The notes below the pieces were generated by a model, which saw only the letters and a program-made list of their open reading frames with translations, made no database searches and was not told where the DNA came from. 53,617 nucleotides of DNA from Phycisphaerae bacterium (GTDB lineage Bacteria > Planctomycetota > Phycisphaerae > UBA1845 > PWPN01), in the NCBI GenBank assembly GCA_030372985.1, contig JAUCQB010000100.1, forward strand, positions 1 through 53,617, given 5' to 3'. The translations under genes and the position numbers were made by a program. Below, piece after piece: positions 44,379 through 53,443 of the stretch (position 1 is its first letter; every line of letters starts with the position of its first letter).

Positions 44379-45125
44379 CTACATATTCAGCCCGCCGTCC
44401 ACCACCAGCACCTGTCCGGTAATGTACTTGGCCTGTGGGGACGCCAGGAAGATGACCCCGGCCGCCACGTCGGCCGGCTCGCCCATCCTCTGGCACGGGA
44501 TCAACTGCTTGACCATGTCCTTCACCTTGTCCGGCAGCACCTTGGTCATCTCGGTGTCAATAAAGCCGGGGGCCACCGCGTTGGCCGTGATGTTGCGCCG
44601 GGCCAGTTCCTTGGCGACCGTCTTGGTGAAACCGATGACCCCCGCCTTGCTGGCGGCGTAGTTCGCCTGGCCGGCGTTACCCATCATCCCCGAGACGCTG
44701 GCGATATTGACGATCCGGCCGTAACGGGCCTGCATCATGTGCCGACACACCGTTCGGGTCATCAGAAACACAGATCGCAGATTGACATTGATGACCGTGT
44801 CAAACTGCTCGTCCTCCATGTTCAGCAGAAGACCGTCACGGGTGATGCCGGCGTTGTTCACCAGAATGCTGATCTTTTTGAATTCCTGGATCACTTCCTC
44901 CACGAAGGCCTCGACCGCCGTACGGTCGGTCACGTTGAGTGACTTCGGCACGATCTTGCCGGGCAATCCGTTGGCCTTGGCTTCCTCGGCGACCGCTTTG
45001 GCGCCCTCGATGTTCAGGTCGGCAGCGACAACGGTGGCTCCCTGCTGAGCCAGCCCGAGGCAGATGGCCCGCCCGATGCCTCGTGCTCCGCCGGTCACAA
45101 CCGCCACTTGCTCTGTCCACGACAT
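44379..45125 (-). CDS. fabG: 3-oxoacyl-ACP reductase
   Basis: The 248-residue short-chain dehydrogenase has the NADP-binding TGGARGIG (11-18), NNAG (90-93) and catalytic triad Ser143-Tyr156-Lys160 (NYAASK). It reduces 3-ketoacyl-ACP. Its ATG 45125 has GGGGAGG upstream and MSWTEQVAVVTGG starts the fold directly. It lies 95 bases after fabD and 116 before acpP on the minus strand. Confidence 0.97.
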   Translation of the reverse strand: MSWTEQVAVVTGGARGIGRAICLGLAQQGATVVAADLNIEGAKAVAEEAKANGLPGKIVPKSLNVTDRTAVEAFVEEVIQEFKKISILVNNAGITRDGLLLNMEDEQFDTVINVNLRSVFLMTRTVCRHMMQARYGRIVNIASVSGMMGNAGQANYAASKAGVIGFTKTVAKELARRNITANAVAPGFIDTEMTKVLPDKVKDMVKQLIPCQRMGEPADVAAGVIFLASPQAKYITGQVLVVDGGLNM

Positions 45126-45220
45126 TCCGATGTCCTCCCCGCTGCGTTGCCCGTGGCCGCGCTCGAGCCGGACCCGGCTGCCCGCAGGCTCTCTGATCCC
45201 TTGCCGGGCCGAGGTCCGCG

Positions 45221-46150
45221 CTATGCGGCCTTCAGAGCCAGATCCGCCACAGTGCTGATGTTCACGATCGCGGTCTTCCTCGATATCTTCTTCATGAGGC
45301 CGGTCAGCACACGGCCCGGTCCGATCTCGATAAACCGCTCCACGCCCTCGGCCAGGAGCTTCTCCATGGATTCCTGCCATCGCACCGGCTGGGTCAACTG
45401 GTCCGTCAGCCGGTGACGAATGGTAGCGGCGTCGCCATGGGGTTGGCAATCCACGTTGGCAACGACCGGCACCCGTGGAGCCGCAAAGGGCGTCGCCGCA
45501 AGCATCGCGGCCAGCCCATCGGCAGCCGGCTTCATCAGGGGCGAGTGGAAGGCTCCCGCCACCTTGAGGGGAATCGCCCGCCCGCCCGCCTGCTCGATCA
45601 GCATGGCCGCCTTCTCGCACGCTGCCTTGGCCCCTGAGAGCACGATCTGGCCAGGCGCGTTGAAGTTCGCGGCCTGAATCACGCCCGCATCCGACGCCTG
45701 GCTGCAGATGGCCTCCACTTGGCCGGGTTCGAGACCGATCGCTGAAACCATGCCGCTGGGAACTGCCGTTGCAGCAGCCTGCATCAGCTCCCCTCGGCGT
45801 TTGACCAGCCGGAGCGCATCCTCGAACGAGACCGACCCGGCGGCGAACAGGGCGGTGTACTCGCCCAGACTCAACCCGGCCATGGCCGCGACGGGCCCGG
45901 CTAAGGCCGCCCGTTCCTGCAGTGCCTGCCAGATGGCCGCGCTGGTCGTGAAGATCGCTGGCTGCTGGAAGTCGGTTCGTTCCAGCCTCTCGGCGGGACC
46001 TTCGAAGCACAGGGTGCGAAGGTCATAGCCGACCACCTGGTTGGCTTGCTCGAAGACGGCGGCCGCAGCAGCAGATGCCTCGGCAATATCTCTGCCCATG
46101 CCCACTGATTGAGCACCCTGCCCCGTGAATAAGACGGCCGTCTTGGCCAT
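45221..46150 (-). CDS. fabD: Malonyl-CoA--ACP transacylase
   Basis: The 309-residue enzyme loads malonyl groups on ACP. It has QGAQSVGMG near the N-terminus, the catalytic Ser94 in GLSLGEY, and the catalytic His in GAFHSPLM (about 203). ATG 46150 is chosen over an upstream TTG, with GAGG near by. It lies 12 bases after fabH, probably co-translated. Confidence 0.97.
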   Translation of the reverse strand: MAKTAVLFTGQGAQSVGMGRDIAEASAAAAAVFEQANQVVGYDLRTLCFEGPAERLERTDFQQPAIFTTSAAIWQALQERAALAGPVAAMAGLSLGEYTALFAAGSVSFEDALRLVKRRGELMQAAATAVPSGMVSAIGLEPGQVEAICSQASDAGVIQAANFNAPGQIVLSGAKAACEKAAMLIEQAGGRAIPLKVAGAFHSPLMKPAADGLAAMLAATPFAAPRVPVVANVDCQPHGDAATIRHRLTDQLTQPVRWQESMEKLLAEGVERFIEIGPGRVLTGLMKKISRKTAIVNISTVADLALKAA

Positions 46151-46162
46151 GCTCAAGCAACC

Positions 46163-47155
46163 TCACAACCTGATCAACGCCGAGCCCCACGTGAGGCCCG
46201 CGCCAAACCCTGCCATCAGCACCCAGTCGCCCGCCTTGACCTTGCCGGCCCGCCATGCCTCCTCAAGCGCCATCGGGATCGAGGCGGCCGAGGTGTTGCC
46301 GTAGCGATCGATGTTCACCGCGATCTTGTCCATCGGAAGTCCCATCTTCTGTGCCGCCGACTCGATGATCCGCAGGTTCGACTGATGCGGAACCACGTAG
46401 GCGAGGTCTTCGACCCGCAGGCCTGCGCGCCGCGTTGTCTCGATCAGGATCTCCTGCATCTTGGTGACCGCGAACTTGTAGACCTCGCGGCCCCGCATCT
46501 TCATGTAGTGCTGGCGTTCCTCCACCGTCTTGGCAGTGGCGGGCTTTGCCGAGCCGCCGGCCGGCACAATGATCAGTTCCGCCCCGCTGCCGTCGGCTCC
46601 GAGCATATGCTCATACAGTCCGCTGAGCTCGTTGTCGGGCGGGCCGATGATTGCGGCGCCCGCTCCATCCGCCAGAATCACGCAGGTCGCCCGGTCCTGA
46701 AAATCGGTGACCGCCGACATCTTCTCGGACCCGACCACCAACGCGTGGCTGTACCCCCCGATGTGCGTCAGGCCCGCCCCGATCACGAACGCATACACGA
46801 AACCCGCGCAAGCCGCGGAAATATCAAACGCCGGAATGTGCCGGCAGCCCAGAGCGTGCTGCAGGAAGCACGCTGTCGCCGGCAAGGGATACGCGGGCGT
46901 CGACGTCGCGAAGACGATCAGGTCGATGTCCGCCGGCGTCAAACCGGCATCCTCGATCGCGCGTGTTGCGGCGGTCGTTGCCAGCGTCAGCGAATCCTCG
47001 TCGTCGTTGGCGAACCGGCGTTCGCGGATGCCCGTCCGCGTACGAATCCACTCGTCCGACGTGTCGAGAATCCTGGCAAAGTCGTCATTTGTCATCACGC
47101 GATCCGGCAGGGCACTGCCCATACCCCGAATCGCCAGCGGAATTCGATCACCCAT
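46163..47155 (-). CDS. fabH: Beta-ketoacyl-ACP synthase III
   Basis: FabH condenses acetyl-CoA with malonyl-ACP, starting fatty-acid chains. The 330-residue protein has catalytic Cys116 in SAACAGFV, His in VPHQSNLRI and Asn in RYGNTSAAS. Start is ATG 47155, just after the plsX stop (47163); the frame is open upstream but overlaps plsX. The final GFGAGLTWGSALIRL is typical. Confidence 0.96.
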   Translation of the reverse strand: MGDRIPLAIRGMGSALPDRVMTNDDFARILDTSDEWIRTRTGIRERRFANDDEDSLTLATTAATRAIEDAGLTPADIDLIVFATSTPAYPLPATACFLQHALGCRHIPAFDISAACAGFVYAFVIGAGLTHIGGYSHALVVGSEKMSAVTDFQDRATCVILADGAGAAIIGPPDNELSGLYEHMLGADGSGAELIIVPAGGSAKPATAKTVEERQHYMKMRGREVYKFAVTKMQEILIETTRRAGLRVEDLAYVVPHQSNLRIIESAAQKMGLPMDKIAVNIDRYGNTSAASIPMALEEAWRAGKVKAGDWVLMAGFGAGLTWGSALIRL

Positions 47156-47162
47156 CAGTACT

Positions 47163-48179
47163 TCACTTATCGTTGAGCCGCTGCGTGGCGGGTTCCTCGA
47201 CCAGTTCAGCGGCAATGATTGAATTCAGGTCGTTTTCATAATACTCCGCCGCAACCCGGACCGCGTTTCGGATGGCGACGTGATCGCTGGAACCATGGCA
47301 GATAATGCAGGCTCCGTCAACGCCCAGCAGCGGCGCGCCGCCGTACTCGGCGTAGTCATGGTTGGCCCAGACGCGCTTGACCACGGGCTCAAAATGTCGG
47401 GCCAGATCAGGACTGGCCAGGGCGATTTCCTTGGAGATCGTCTTGAACAGGCCTTCCGCCAGCCCCTCGATGAGCTTGAGGGCGATGTTGCCCACAAACC
47501 CGTCGCAAATGACCACGTCACAGCCGCCGCGAAACAGGTCCCGTCCTTCGATGTTGCCGACGAAGCTCACTCGCGGGCACGAGTCGAGCAGCTCGTGGGC
47601 CTGCTTGACCAGAGAAGTTCCCTTGACGTCCTCCTCGCCAACCGACAGCAAGGCCACCCGCGGGCGGGCAATCTTGAGCACGTACTTGGCATAGGCCCCG
47701 GCCATAACGGCATACTGCACCAGGTGGTGCGCCTTGGGCGTCAGGTTTGACCCGGCATCGCACATCACGATGGGACCGGCAAACGAGGGCAGCACGACCG
47801 CGATGCCTGCTCGGGCGACCTTCGGCAGCAGCTTCATGCGGAGTTGGCTGGCCGCCGCAAAGGCACCGGTGTTGCCCGCGCTGATGATCGCGTCCAGCTC
47901 CCCCTTCGAGGCCATCTGGGTCATGCGACAGATCGAGGAATTGGGCTTGTGACGGACGGCCTCGACCGGCGACTCATCCATGCCGATGACCTGGGAGGTG
48001 TGCAAGACCGAAATACCGGGCCAGGAACCGCCCGCGAGCTCCAACTCCTTGCGGATGGCATTCTCGTCGCCGATGAGGACGATCTGGTGGCCGTTCAGCT
48101 TGGCGGCCGCCTCGACCGCACCTCGGACGATCTCGCGAGGCGCGTAATCCCCCCCCATGGCATCGATGCCGATCCGCAT
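47163..48179 (-). CDS. plsX: Phosphate acyltransferase PlsX
   Basis: PlsX makes acyl-phosphate from acyl-ACP for phospholipid synthesis. The 338-residue protein starts MRIGIDAMGGDYAP, and has GNTGAF, DAGSN and CDGFVGNIALK, which are all family hallmarks. The start ATG 48179 is five bases after the rpmF stop. This is the standard rpmF-plsX-fab arrangement. Confidence 0.96.
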   Translation of the reverse strand: MRIGIDAMGGDYAPREIVRGAVEAAAKLNGHQIVLIGDENAIRKELELAGGSWPGISVLHTSQVIGMDESPVEAVRHKPNSSICRMTQMASKGELDAIISAGNTGAFAAASQLRMKLLPKVARAGIAVVLPSFAGPIVMCDAGSNLTPKAHHLVQYAVMAGAYAKYVLKIARPRVALLSVGEEDVKGTSLVKQAHELLDSCPRVSFVGNIEGRDLFRGGCDVVICDGFVGNIALKLIEGLAEGLFKTISKEIALASPDLARHFEPVVKRVWANHDYAEYGGAPLLGVDGACIICHGSSDHVAIRNAVRVAAEYYENDLNSIIAAELVEEPATQRLNDK

Positions 48180-48184
48180 GAGGT

Positions 48185-48370
48185 TTAAGACTCCTCTTCC
48201 TCAACGGACAGAGCCACGTCTCCGCTCACGTAGCCGCAATTCTCACACGACACATGAGGCAGCTTGGCCACGCCACACTTCGGGCAGGCCACGAGGTTCG
48301 GTCGTCTCAGCGCGTGGTGGGCGCGCCGCTTGCGCTTGCGGGCCTTGGATACTTTTCTTGCAGGTAGCAT
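48185..48370 (-). CDS. rpmF: Large ribosomal subunit protein bL32
   Basis: The 61-residue protein has the basic N-terminal segment (RKVSKARKRKRRAHHAL) and a zinc ribbon with CPKC and CENC. It is the first gene of the fatty-acid operon. Length is usual (56-65). Confidence 0.96.
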   Translation of the reverse strand: MLPARKVSKARKRKRRAHHALRRPNLVACPKCGVAKLPHVSCENCGYVSGDVALSVEEEES

Positions 48371-48798
48371 GTCTTTTTCCGGTAAGCTCTTACAGTTCCA
48401 ACGCGATCATACCGTCGCCGGCGAGGCATCATCCGCCGTCGCCGGGCCATCCGCTGATTACCAAAGAGAGGCTTGCACCCCCGGCCAACGATCTGTGCGG
48501 CCGCTGCTGCAAGCCTCTCACGCGAGCAAAGAGCAATGCAAGGTACCCGGCCCGGCGGGGGCTGTCAAGGCGGCCACCCGCCTTGGCAGAGGGCAGGGGC
48601 CGTCGTGTGTCAGCAGTGGCTGCCCCCAGACACTGCTCACGGAGCAGTGGCACACGGCCGGCCCCACACAGAGCTGTAGCACACGGATGAGACCGGTGCC
48701 CGCAGAGCAATGGCACACGGCCGGGGCCGTTCGGGAGCCTTGCGGCATCTGGGTTCCCAGACCCAATTGGTCCTATAAAAACCGTTTTGATATCTTTT
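48371..48798. other. Repeat-containing gap upstream of rpmF
   Basis: The gap of 428 bases holds a promoter region for the leftward rpmF operon and degenerate direct repeats at 48642-48727. No open frame appears coding. Near 48770-48800 an AT-rich stretch follows the end of the response-regulator gene. Confidence 0.5.
48642..48727. repeat. Degenerate direct repeats (GAGCAGTGGCACACGG type)
   Basis: GAGCAGTGGCACACGGCCGG (48642), GAGCTGTAGCACACGG (48671) and GAGCAATGGCACACGGCCGG (48705) are related, spaced 29 and 34 bases apart. A perfect inverted repeat CACTGCT-CACGG-AGCAGTG precedes them. Confidence 0.6.
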
Positions 48799-49464
48799 CT
48801 AGGCCGATTCGCGCGCCAACTGGAAGCCGTAGTAGGCTTCGCACTTATTCGGGTCGCCGCAGCAGACGTCACGAATGAACTCGTAGTAGACATTGGCCGG
48901 CAGGCCATAATCCGGCCGGAGCGGGCACTTGAGACATATCCGGGGGCGCGACGTGCTGCCGATCTGCGACAGGATGAAGACCTTGTTGGTCCCGGCAAAG
49001 CACTTCATGGTGCTGTTGAGACGGTTCTCCAATTGGGAAAGATTCGCCCGCAATTCCTCCACCGTCAGGGGGGGCGGCCCGGCCTGGCGGGATTTGTGGA
49101 ATCGAACAGCGGCGTTGATCGCGTCCTGCACCCGCTGCTGAGTGATGGGGTGCTCCACAAATGCCCGAACACCCAGCTTGAGCAGCTTGGGCTGGACCGG
49201 ATCGGTCTTGGGCCCAAGAACCGCCACCACCGGCAACTGAACACCATTGTCCCGCATCCAGGTTGCCAGACGGACGGCATCCTCTCCTCTGGCCTCCTGT
49301 CCGACCACCACCAGATCGGGCCGGCTCTTAGTCAGGAGCGAGGCTCCGGCGGTCACTTCGCTGGTTTTCTTGACCTCGAAGCTCGGCCGGAACATGGATT
49401 CCAGAAGCCCCAGCGTGGCTTTATCCCGGTTTATCAAAAGAACTTTTGGCACAAACGCCTCCAT
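48799..49464 (-). CDS. Degenerate receiver domain protein with C-terminal cysteine cluster
   Basis: The 221-residue protein has an N-terminal response-regulator-like fold (about 5-120: KVLLINRDKATLGLLESMF, RPDLVVVGQEARG, LPVVAVLGPKTDP). The phosphoacceptor position after strand 3 is Gly (about 55) instead of Asp, so it is probably not phosphorylated. A coiled-coil-like linker (about 135-155) leads to a cysteine-rich end: Cys155, then CLKC (177-180) and CCGDPNKC (201-208), which could bind zinc or an Fe-S cluster. ATG 49464 is chosen; the frame is open to 49548. The next upstream gene is a hydrogenase maturation protease. Confidence 0.8.
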   Translation of the reverse strand: MEAFVPKVLLINRDKATLGLLESMFRPSFEVKKTSEVTAGASLLTKSRPDLVVVGQEARGEDAVRLATWMRDNGVQLPVVAVLGPKTDPVQPKLLKLGVRAFVEHPITQQRVQDAINAAVRFHKSRQAGPPPLTVEELRANLSQLENRLNSTMKCFAGTNKVFILSQIGSTSRPRICLKCPLRPDYGLPANVYYEFIRDVCCGDPNKCEAYYGFQLARESA

Positions 49465-49760
49465 GGGAGGTACTGTTTGTTCGGTCGGTCGTCCAACCTC
49501 GTGCGGCTGCTCGGACAAGCCGGGGGGCAGGAACTCCTGACGGCCCATCGCGAAGTATCTACTCGTCAGTGAATTATATCATAGCAACAAGTGTCTTGTC
49601 ATTTCAATGATCGCTGATAGTAAAGTCATTCCGCGGTCTTTCACTGCGGCACGCCTCCACCAGGTTGCATGGTGACCTGGTACCCAACCGGTTGGTGGCA
49701 GGGCCAAGGCTACCCGCGTCGGCCCGGAAAACCGCGGTAGAAGCACTGAAAACGCCATTT

Positions 49761-50231
49761 CTACAGGCCCGCCTCGACGAGGACCCGTTCGATGAGCCGA
49801 GGAACAGCGGAGACGACTTCGGCGCTCAATATGTCGCCCGGGCTGAGGTCCTTGGGTTGAATGCCCCAGATTATTACTTCATCAGGCATTGAACCAATGA
49901 TCCGGGCGGCGGCGAGTGTTTCGGTCAACGCGATTTCATGAAGCGAGACGAGTGGACGCCCGGCATCGGCAAGATCTTCAACGTGCAGTCGGAGAATCGT
50001 TCCCGGCTCCAGACCTGCATCCACTGCGTCGATGACGATGACCTTGCGCCGGTCGCTGATGATGTCCAGCAGATCCGCCCCGGCCGTGCCTCCGTCGACC
50101 AGCTCGACTCCGGGCGGCAGGTCCATCCCCCGCATGGCCTCGATCACCCGGACGCCCACCCCCTCGTCGCGCAGAAGAATGTTGCCGATGCCCAGGATCA
50201 GGATGGGGGCTTGATTCTCAAGGTTGCCCAT
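49761..50231 (-). CDS. Hydrogenase maturation protease (HycI/HybD family)
   Basis: The 156-residue protein has the family signatures GIGNILLRDEGVG, DGGTAG, VIDAVDAG and SLHE. The acidic residues in RDEGVG, DAVD and the LHE histidine are the known nickel-binding positions. It cleaves the C-terminal peptide of [NiFe]-hydrogenase large subunits after nickel insertion. No hydrogenase subunit is in the window. It lies between the degenerate receiver and the M1 peptidase genes on the same strand, with gaps of 296 and 71 bases. Confidence 0.92.
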   Translation of the reverse strand: MGNLENQAPILILGIGNILLRDEGVGVRVIEAMRGMDLPPGVELVDGGTAGADLLDIISDRRKVIVIDAVDAGLEPGTILRLHVEDLADAGRPLVSLHEIALTETLAAARIIGSMPDEVIIWGIQPKDLSPGDILSAEVVSAVPRLIERVLVEAGL

Positions 50232-50302
50232 GCGTCCAGGGTCGCGGAAACGGCCCGTCCGTCAAGTGTGAGGCGGGTCAGACATCACCAGCCCAGAGGC
50301 GG

Positions 50303-53300
50303 TCATGGGGCGGAGGCTGTGACCGTGACGTTGTCGTAAATGATGAAGGTATCCTCGGGGGGAACGGAGATCGACGAGAACAGGTCCATGTAGCCAAGCA
50401 TCACGTTGCCGGCGGTGTAGGCCGCGCCGGTCAGGTTGACGATCGGCGTCTCGTTCAGCTTCCAGGTAACGGTGCCGGCGTTCTGAGCGATCTCGACTCG
50501 GACCCACTGCTTGCCGGGCGATCCCTGTGTCTCGAACGGCGGCGAGGGGAACAGGCTTGGATAATACGGGTCGGTGTTGTCCCGGGCGGTGCTCTGCGTA
50601 CCGGCCGCGTAAGCACCCGATGACGGAGCCAGAAGCGTCGAGCCGACGTCGCAGCGATAGTCGATGGTGTCGTCGCCGTCGCCGGTCACGGCCATGAAGA
50701 CGCCGTTGCCAGGGTTGCTGGGCCAGATGACCTGCGTATCAACCGCGTTGATGCCGGCGTTCATCATTTCCGTGGTGCCGACCCCGTTGCCGGTGCCGGC
50801 ATAATTCATCCACATATCGAAAGCCAGCGTGTAGTTGCCGCTGAAAGTCCGGCCGGAGGGGAAGAGGCTGACGGCAGCGGTTTCCGGCGTCGAGTCGTTG
50901 TTGTTGACCGTCAGATGCAGGCCGATCGTGGTTCCGCCGGTCGAGTTGGGGGCCGACGGGATCCCACGCGTCGAGTAGTCGAAGGCAAAGTCGGCGGTGT
51001 AGTCGGCCGACGACGCAAACACGGTCCAGTTGCCGGCCGAGGTGCCGGCGTCGAAATCGTCGGCCAGCAGCGTCCACTGATCATCGCAAGCCTCATCGGC
51101 CATGATGCCCGGGCCGCTCATGCACGCCAGCATCAGCGAAAGCTCGATCTCGTCAACGTCCCAGTCGTCATCGTGATCGAAGCACCGGCAACCGACGCCG
51201 TCGAAGGTTTCCTGGGGATCGCCGTCGCCGGTCAGGCAGCGTTGAAAAGCTCCGAAATCCGCCTGGTCCACGTCGCCGTCGCTGTCGGCGTCAGCGAAGG
51301 GATCCGAGCAGGGCGGCGGTGACTGGCCGAGGGTGAAGGAGAACACCGCGTTGCCGCCGGGCACGCCGTCGCCCGAGGGGAACCCGCTGACGAGTTCGCC
51401 ATCGAGGGCCTTGGCACCCGCCGATGAGGTGAGCGTGCCGGCGACCTGGACGGTCCAGACCTGATCGGCGGCCAGCGGCGCCGCCGGCGACAACGTAATC
51501 TTGTAGGAGGCGGCGTCCCAGTTGACGCTGAACGCCTGCGGTCCGCTCACGCTGCCGGTGACCGAGAAATCGCCGGCCGTGTAGCTGATCGGCTCGCTGA
51601 ACCACAACTCAATGGCGGTGATCTCGGGGGCGGGGTCAAACACAGTGCCGGGCGCCGGCGACGTCGCAAGCAGCTTGGGCGGCCCTTCAATGTAGCTCAC
51701 TGCGGTCCCCGCGCCCCTCAGAATCCAAGTGTCCTTGTCGAACTGGACGCTGGTGACCGCACCGCTCGCCGGCAGCAGATACCATTGGGTATCGGCCTGC
51801 TGCTCGACGACGTGCGTGACGGGAGTGCCGCCGCCGGTTACCGTGATGTCGATCGGCATTTTGAAGTTCGGATAGGAAGTCTGGTACTGCTCGACGCAAA
51901 CGCGGGCCCAGTGCTGCGTGCCGATCTGCTCGGTCTCCCAGCCGAAACGGTAGTAGGGAGCGCCGTTGGCATAGACCCACTGGTTGAAAAACCAGTCGAT
52001 GGGCCGGCCGCTGACGGCGGCGACCACGGCCGCAAACTCATCGGTGTCGGCCGCTCTGCCGGTATACATTTGGCGATAGCTTGCCAGGACGTTGAAGAAC
52101 GTCGTGTCGCCGAGAACGTGACGCAGCATGTGCAGCACCCACGCCCCCTTGTTGTAGGAGTAGGTCGAGCTGAAGATGAGGTCGGGTGTGCTGATGTCGT
52201 ACCGGTAGACGGTTCCGTACTGGCCGTTGGAGCTCGGGCGGTAATCCTGCAAGTGCTGAAGATACGCCGCGTAGCTGCCTCCCGGCCCGCGCTCGTACCA
52301 CAGCGCCTCGGCGTAGCGGGCGAAGCCCTCGTTAAGCCAGATGTCGTGCCAGCTCTTGCAGGTCAAGTTGTTGCCCCACCAGGAATGGGCCAATTCGTGT
52401 ACCGTGCGGCGTTCTGGAAAGGAACCCTGGCTGGTGATCGTCTGGTGCTCCATGCCGCAACACCACTCGAACTGGGCGATGCCGTACTTCTCGTTGATGA
52501 AGGGGTACTCGCCGAACGTGGCCGGTGCGCTGAGCGTCTCAATCATGGTGACGACGTCGACCAGCAGCGGCTGGACCGAGGCGAGCTCCTCCGGGTAGAT
52601 GTAGAACTCGACCGGCATCGACCCGCCCGGGTGGTTGTACCATTCAGTCCACTTGGTGTAGTTGGTCATCGCCACCGACACCAGGTACACCGAGATGGGA
52701 TAGCTCTCGCGCCAGCGGAATCGTTTGCGGCTGCCGGTAAGCGTGTCGGTGCCCTGGAGGGCGCCGTTGGACGCGACGATCATCCAGTTCGGGACAGTGA
52801 CCCAGGTATCCATCGTAAACTTGTCGTGGATGTCCTCCTTGCAGGGCCACCAGGTGTGGGCGTACCACGGCTCGCTCAGCGAGGCGACGACGGCGGTGCC
52901 GGCGTGCGCGCCGAAATCGAACGAGCCCCAGTTCAGGTTTTCAGGTGTGCCCGAGTAGTCGATCTTCACCTGGAAGCTCTCGCCGGTGTTGTAGGACCGA
53001 TCGAGAGTCATCGTCACCTGGTGGCCCGGGCGCGTGAAGCCCATCGAAGCCCCACCGATCGTCACGTTGCTGACGGTCATGTTGTCGCGAAGATCGAGTG
53101 TGATCGCGGTCAATCCATCGATTCGGCTGGCGATGCTCAACGTGTTCGACCCGGAAACGATCTTGGTGACCGGGTTAACTTCGATGTCCAGAAGGCAGTG
53201 GGTGATGTCGGTGTCGTCAGTGCTTTCGGTGGTTGCGCCGGCAGCCTCAGGCAGTTCGCCCCGTTCGCTGAAGTAGGCTTCGGCAAGCGCCGCGCGCCCG

Positions 53301-53443
53301 CAGAGGCCGTCTTTTCCTTCGCCGTGAAGCTCACACCAGGAATCCGAGAGATCCTGTCCGACGGCCACAGGCACGATCGCCAGCAACGACGCCGCCGCGA
53401 TAACGCCGCTGAGGCCCGAGGGGCAAAGTCGATGTGTAAGCAC
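50303..53443 (-). CDS. Secreted M1-family metallopeptidase with central dockerin-like domain
   Basis: The 1046-residue protein starts at GTG 53443 (GGAGG about eight bases upstream) with a signal peptide ending near AVGQ. Residues about 75-620 form the M1 aminopeptidase-like region: GMEHQT (near the GAMEN motif), HELAHSW (349-355) with its third zinc ligand in NEGFA, 19 residues after the second His. A bacterial Ig-like domain lies at about 625-705. Two calcium loops, DADSDGDVDQADF and DHDDDWDVDEIEL (about 715-775), form a dockerin-like module. The C-terminal 270 residues look like a concanavalin-type lectin domain. The dockerin-like module is thus central, not terminal. Substrate is unknown; it is presumably extracellular. 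Confidence 0.9.
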   Translation of the reverse strand: MLTHRLCPSGLSGVIAAASLLAIVPVAVGQDLSDSWCELHGEGKDGLCGRAALAEAYFSERGELPEAAGATTESTDDTDITHCLLDIEVNPVTKIVSGSNTLSIASRIDGLTAITLDLRDNMTVSNVTIGGASMGFTRPGHQVTMTLDRSYNTGESFQVKIDYSGTPENLNWGSFDFGAHAGTAVVASLSEPWYAHTWWPCKEDIHDKFTMDTWVTVPNWMIVASNGALQGTDTLTGSRKRFRWRESYPISVYLVSVAMTNYTKWTEWYNHPGGSMPVEFYIYPEELASVQPLLVDVVTMIETLSAPATFGEYPFINEKYGIAQFEWCCGMEHQTITSQGSFPERRTVHELAHSWWGNNLTCKSWHDIWLNEGFARYAEALWYERGPGGSYAAYLQHLQDYRPSSNGQYGTVYRYDISTPDLIFSSTYSYNKGAWVLHMLRHVLGDTTFFNVLASYRQMYTGRAADTDEFAAVVAAVSGRPIDWFFNQWVYANGAPYYRFGWETEQIGTQHWARVCVEQYQTSYPNFKMPIDITVTGGGTPVTHVVEQQADTQWYLLPASGAVTSVQFDKDTWILRGAGTAVSYIEGPPKLLATSPAPGTVFDPAPEITAIELWFSEPISYTAGDFSVTGSVSGPQAFSVNWDAASYKITLSPAAPLAADQVWTVQVAGTLTSSAGAKALDGELVSGFPSGDGVPGGNAVFSFTLGQSPPPCSDPFADADSDGDVDQADFGAFQRCLTGDGDPQETFDGVGCRCFDHDDDWDVDEIELSLMLACMSGPGIMADEACDDQWTLLADDFDAGTSAGNWTVFASSADYTADFAFDYSTRGIPSAPNSTGGTTIGLHLTVNNNDSTPETAAVSLFPSGRTFSGNYTLAFDMWMNYAGTGNGVGTTEMMNAGINAVDTQVIWPSNPGNGVFMAVTGDGDDTIDYRCDVGSTLLAPSSGAYAAGTQSTARDNTDPYYPSLFPSPPFETQGSPGKQWVRVEIAQNAGTVTWKLNETPIVNLTGAAYTAGNVMLGYMDLFSSISVPPEDTFIIYDNVTVTASAP

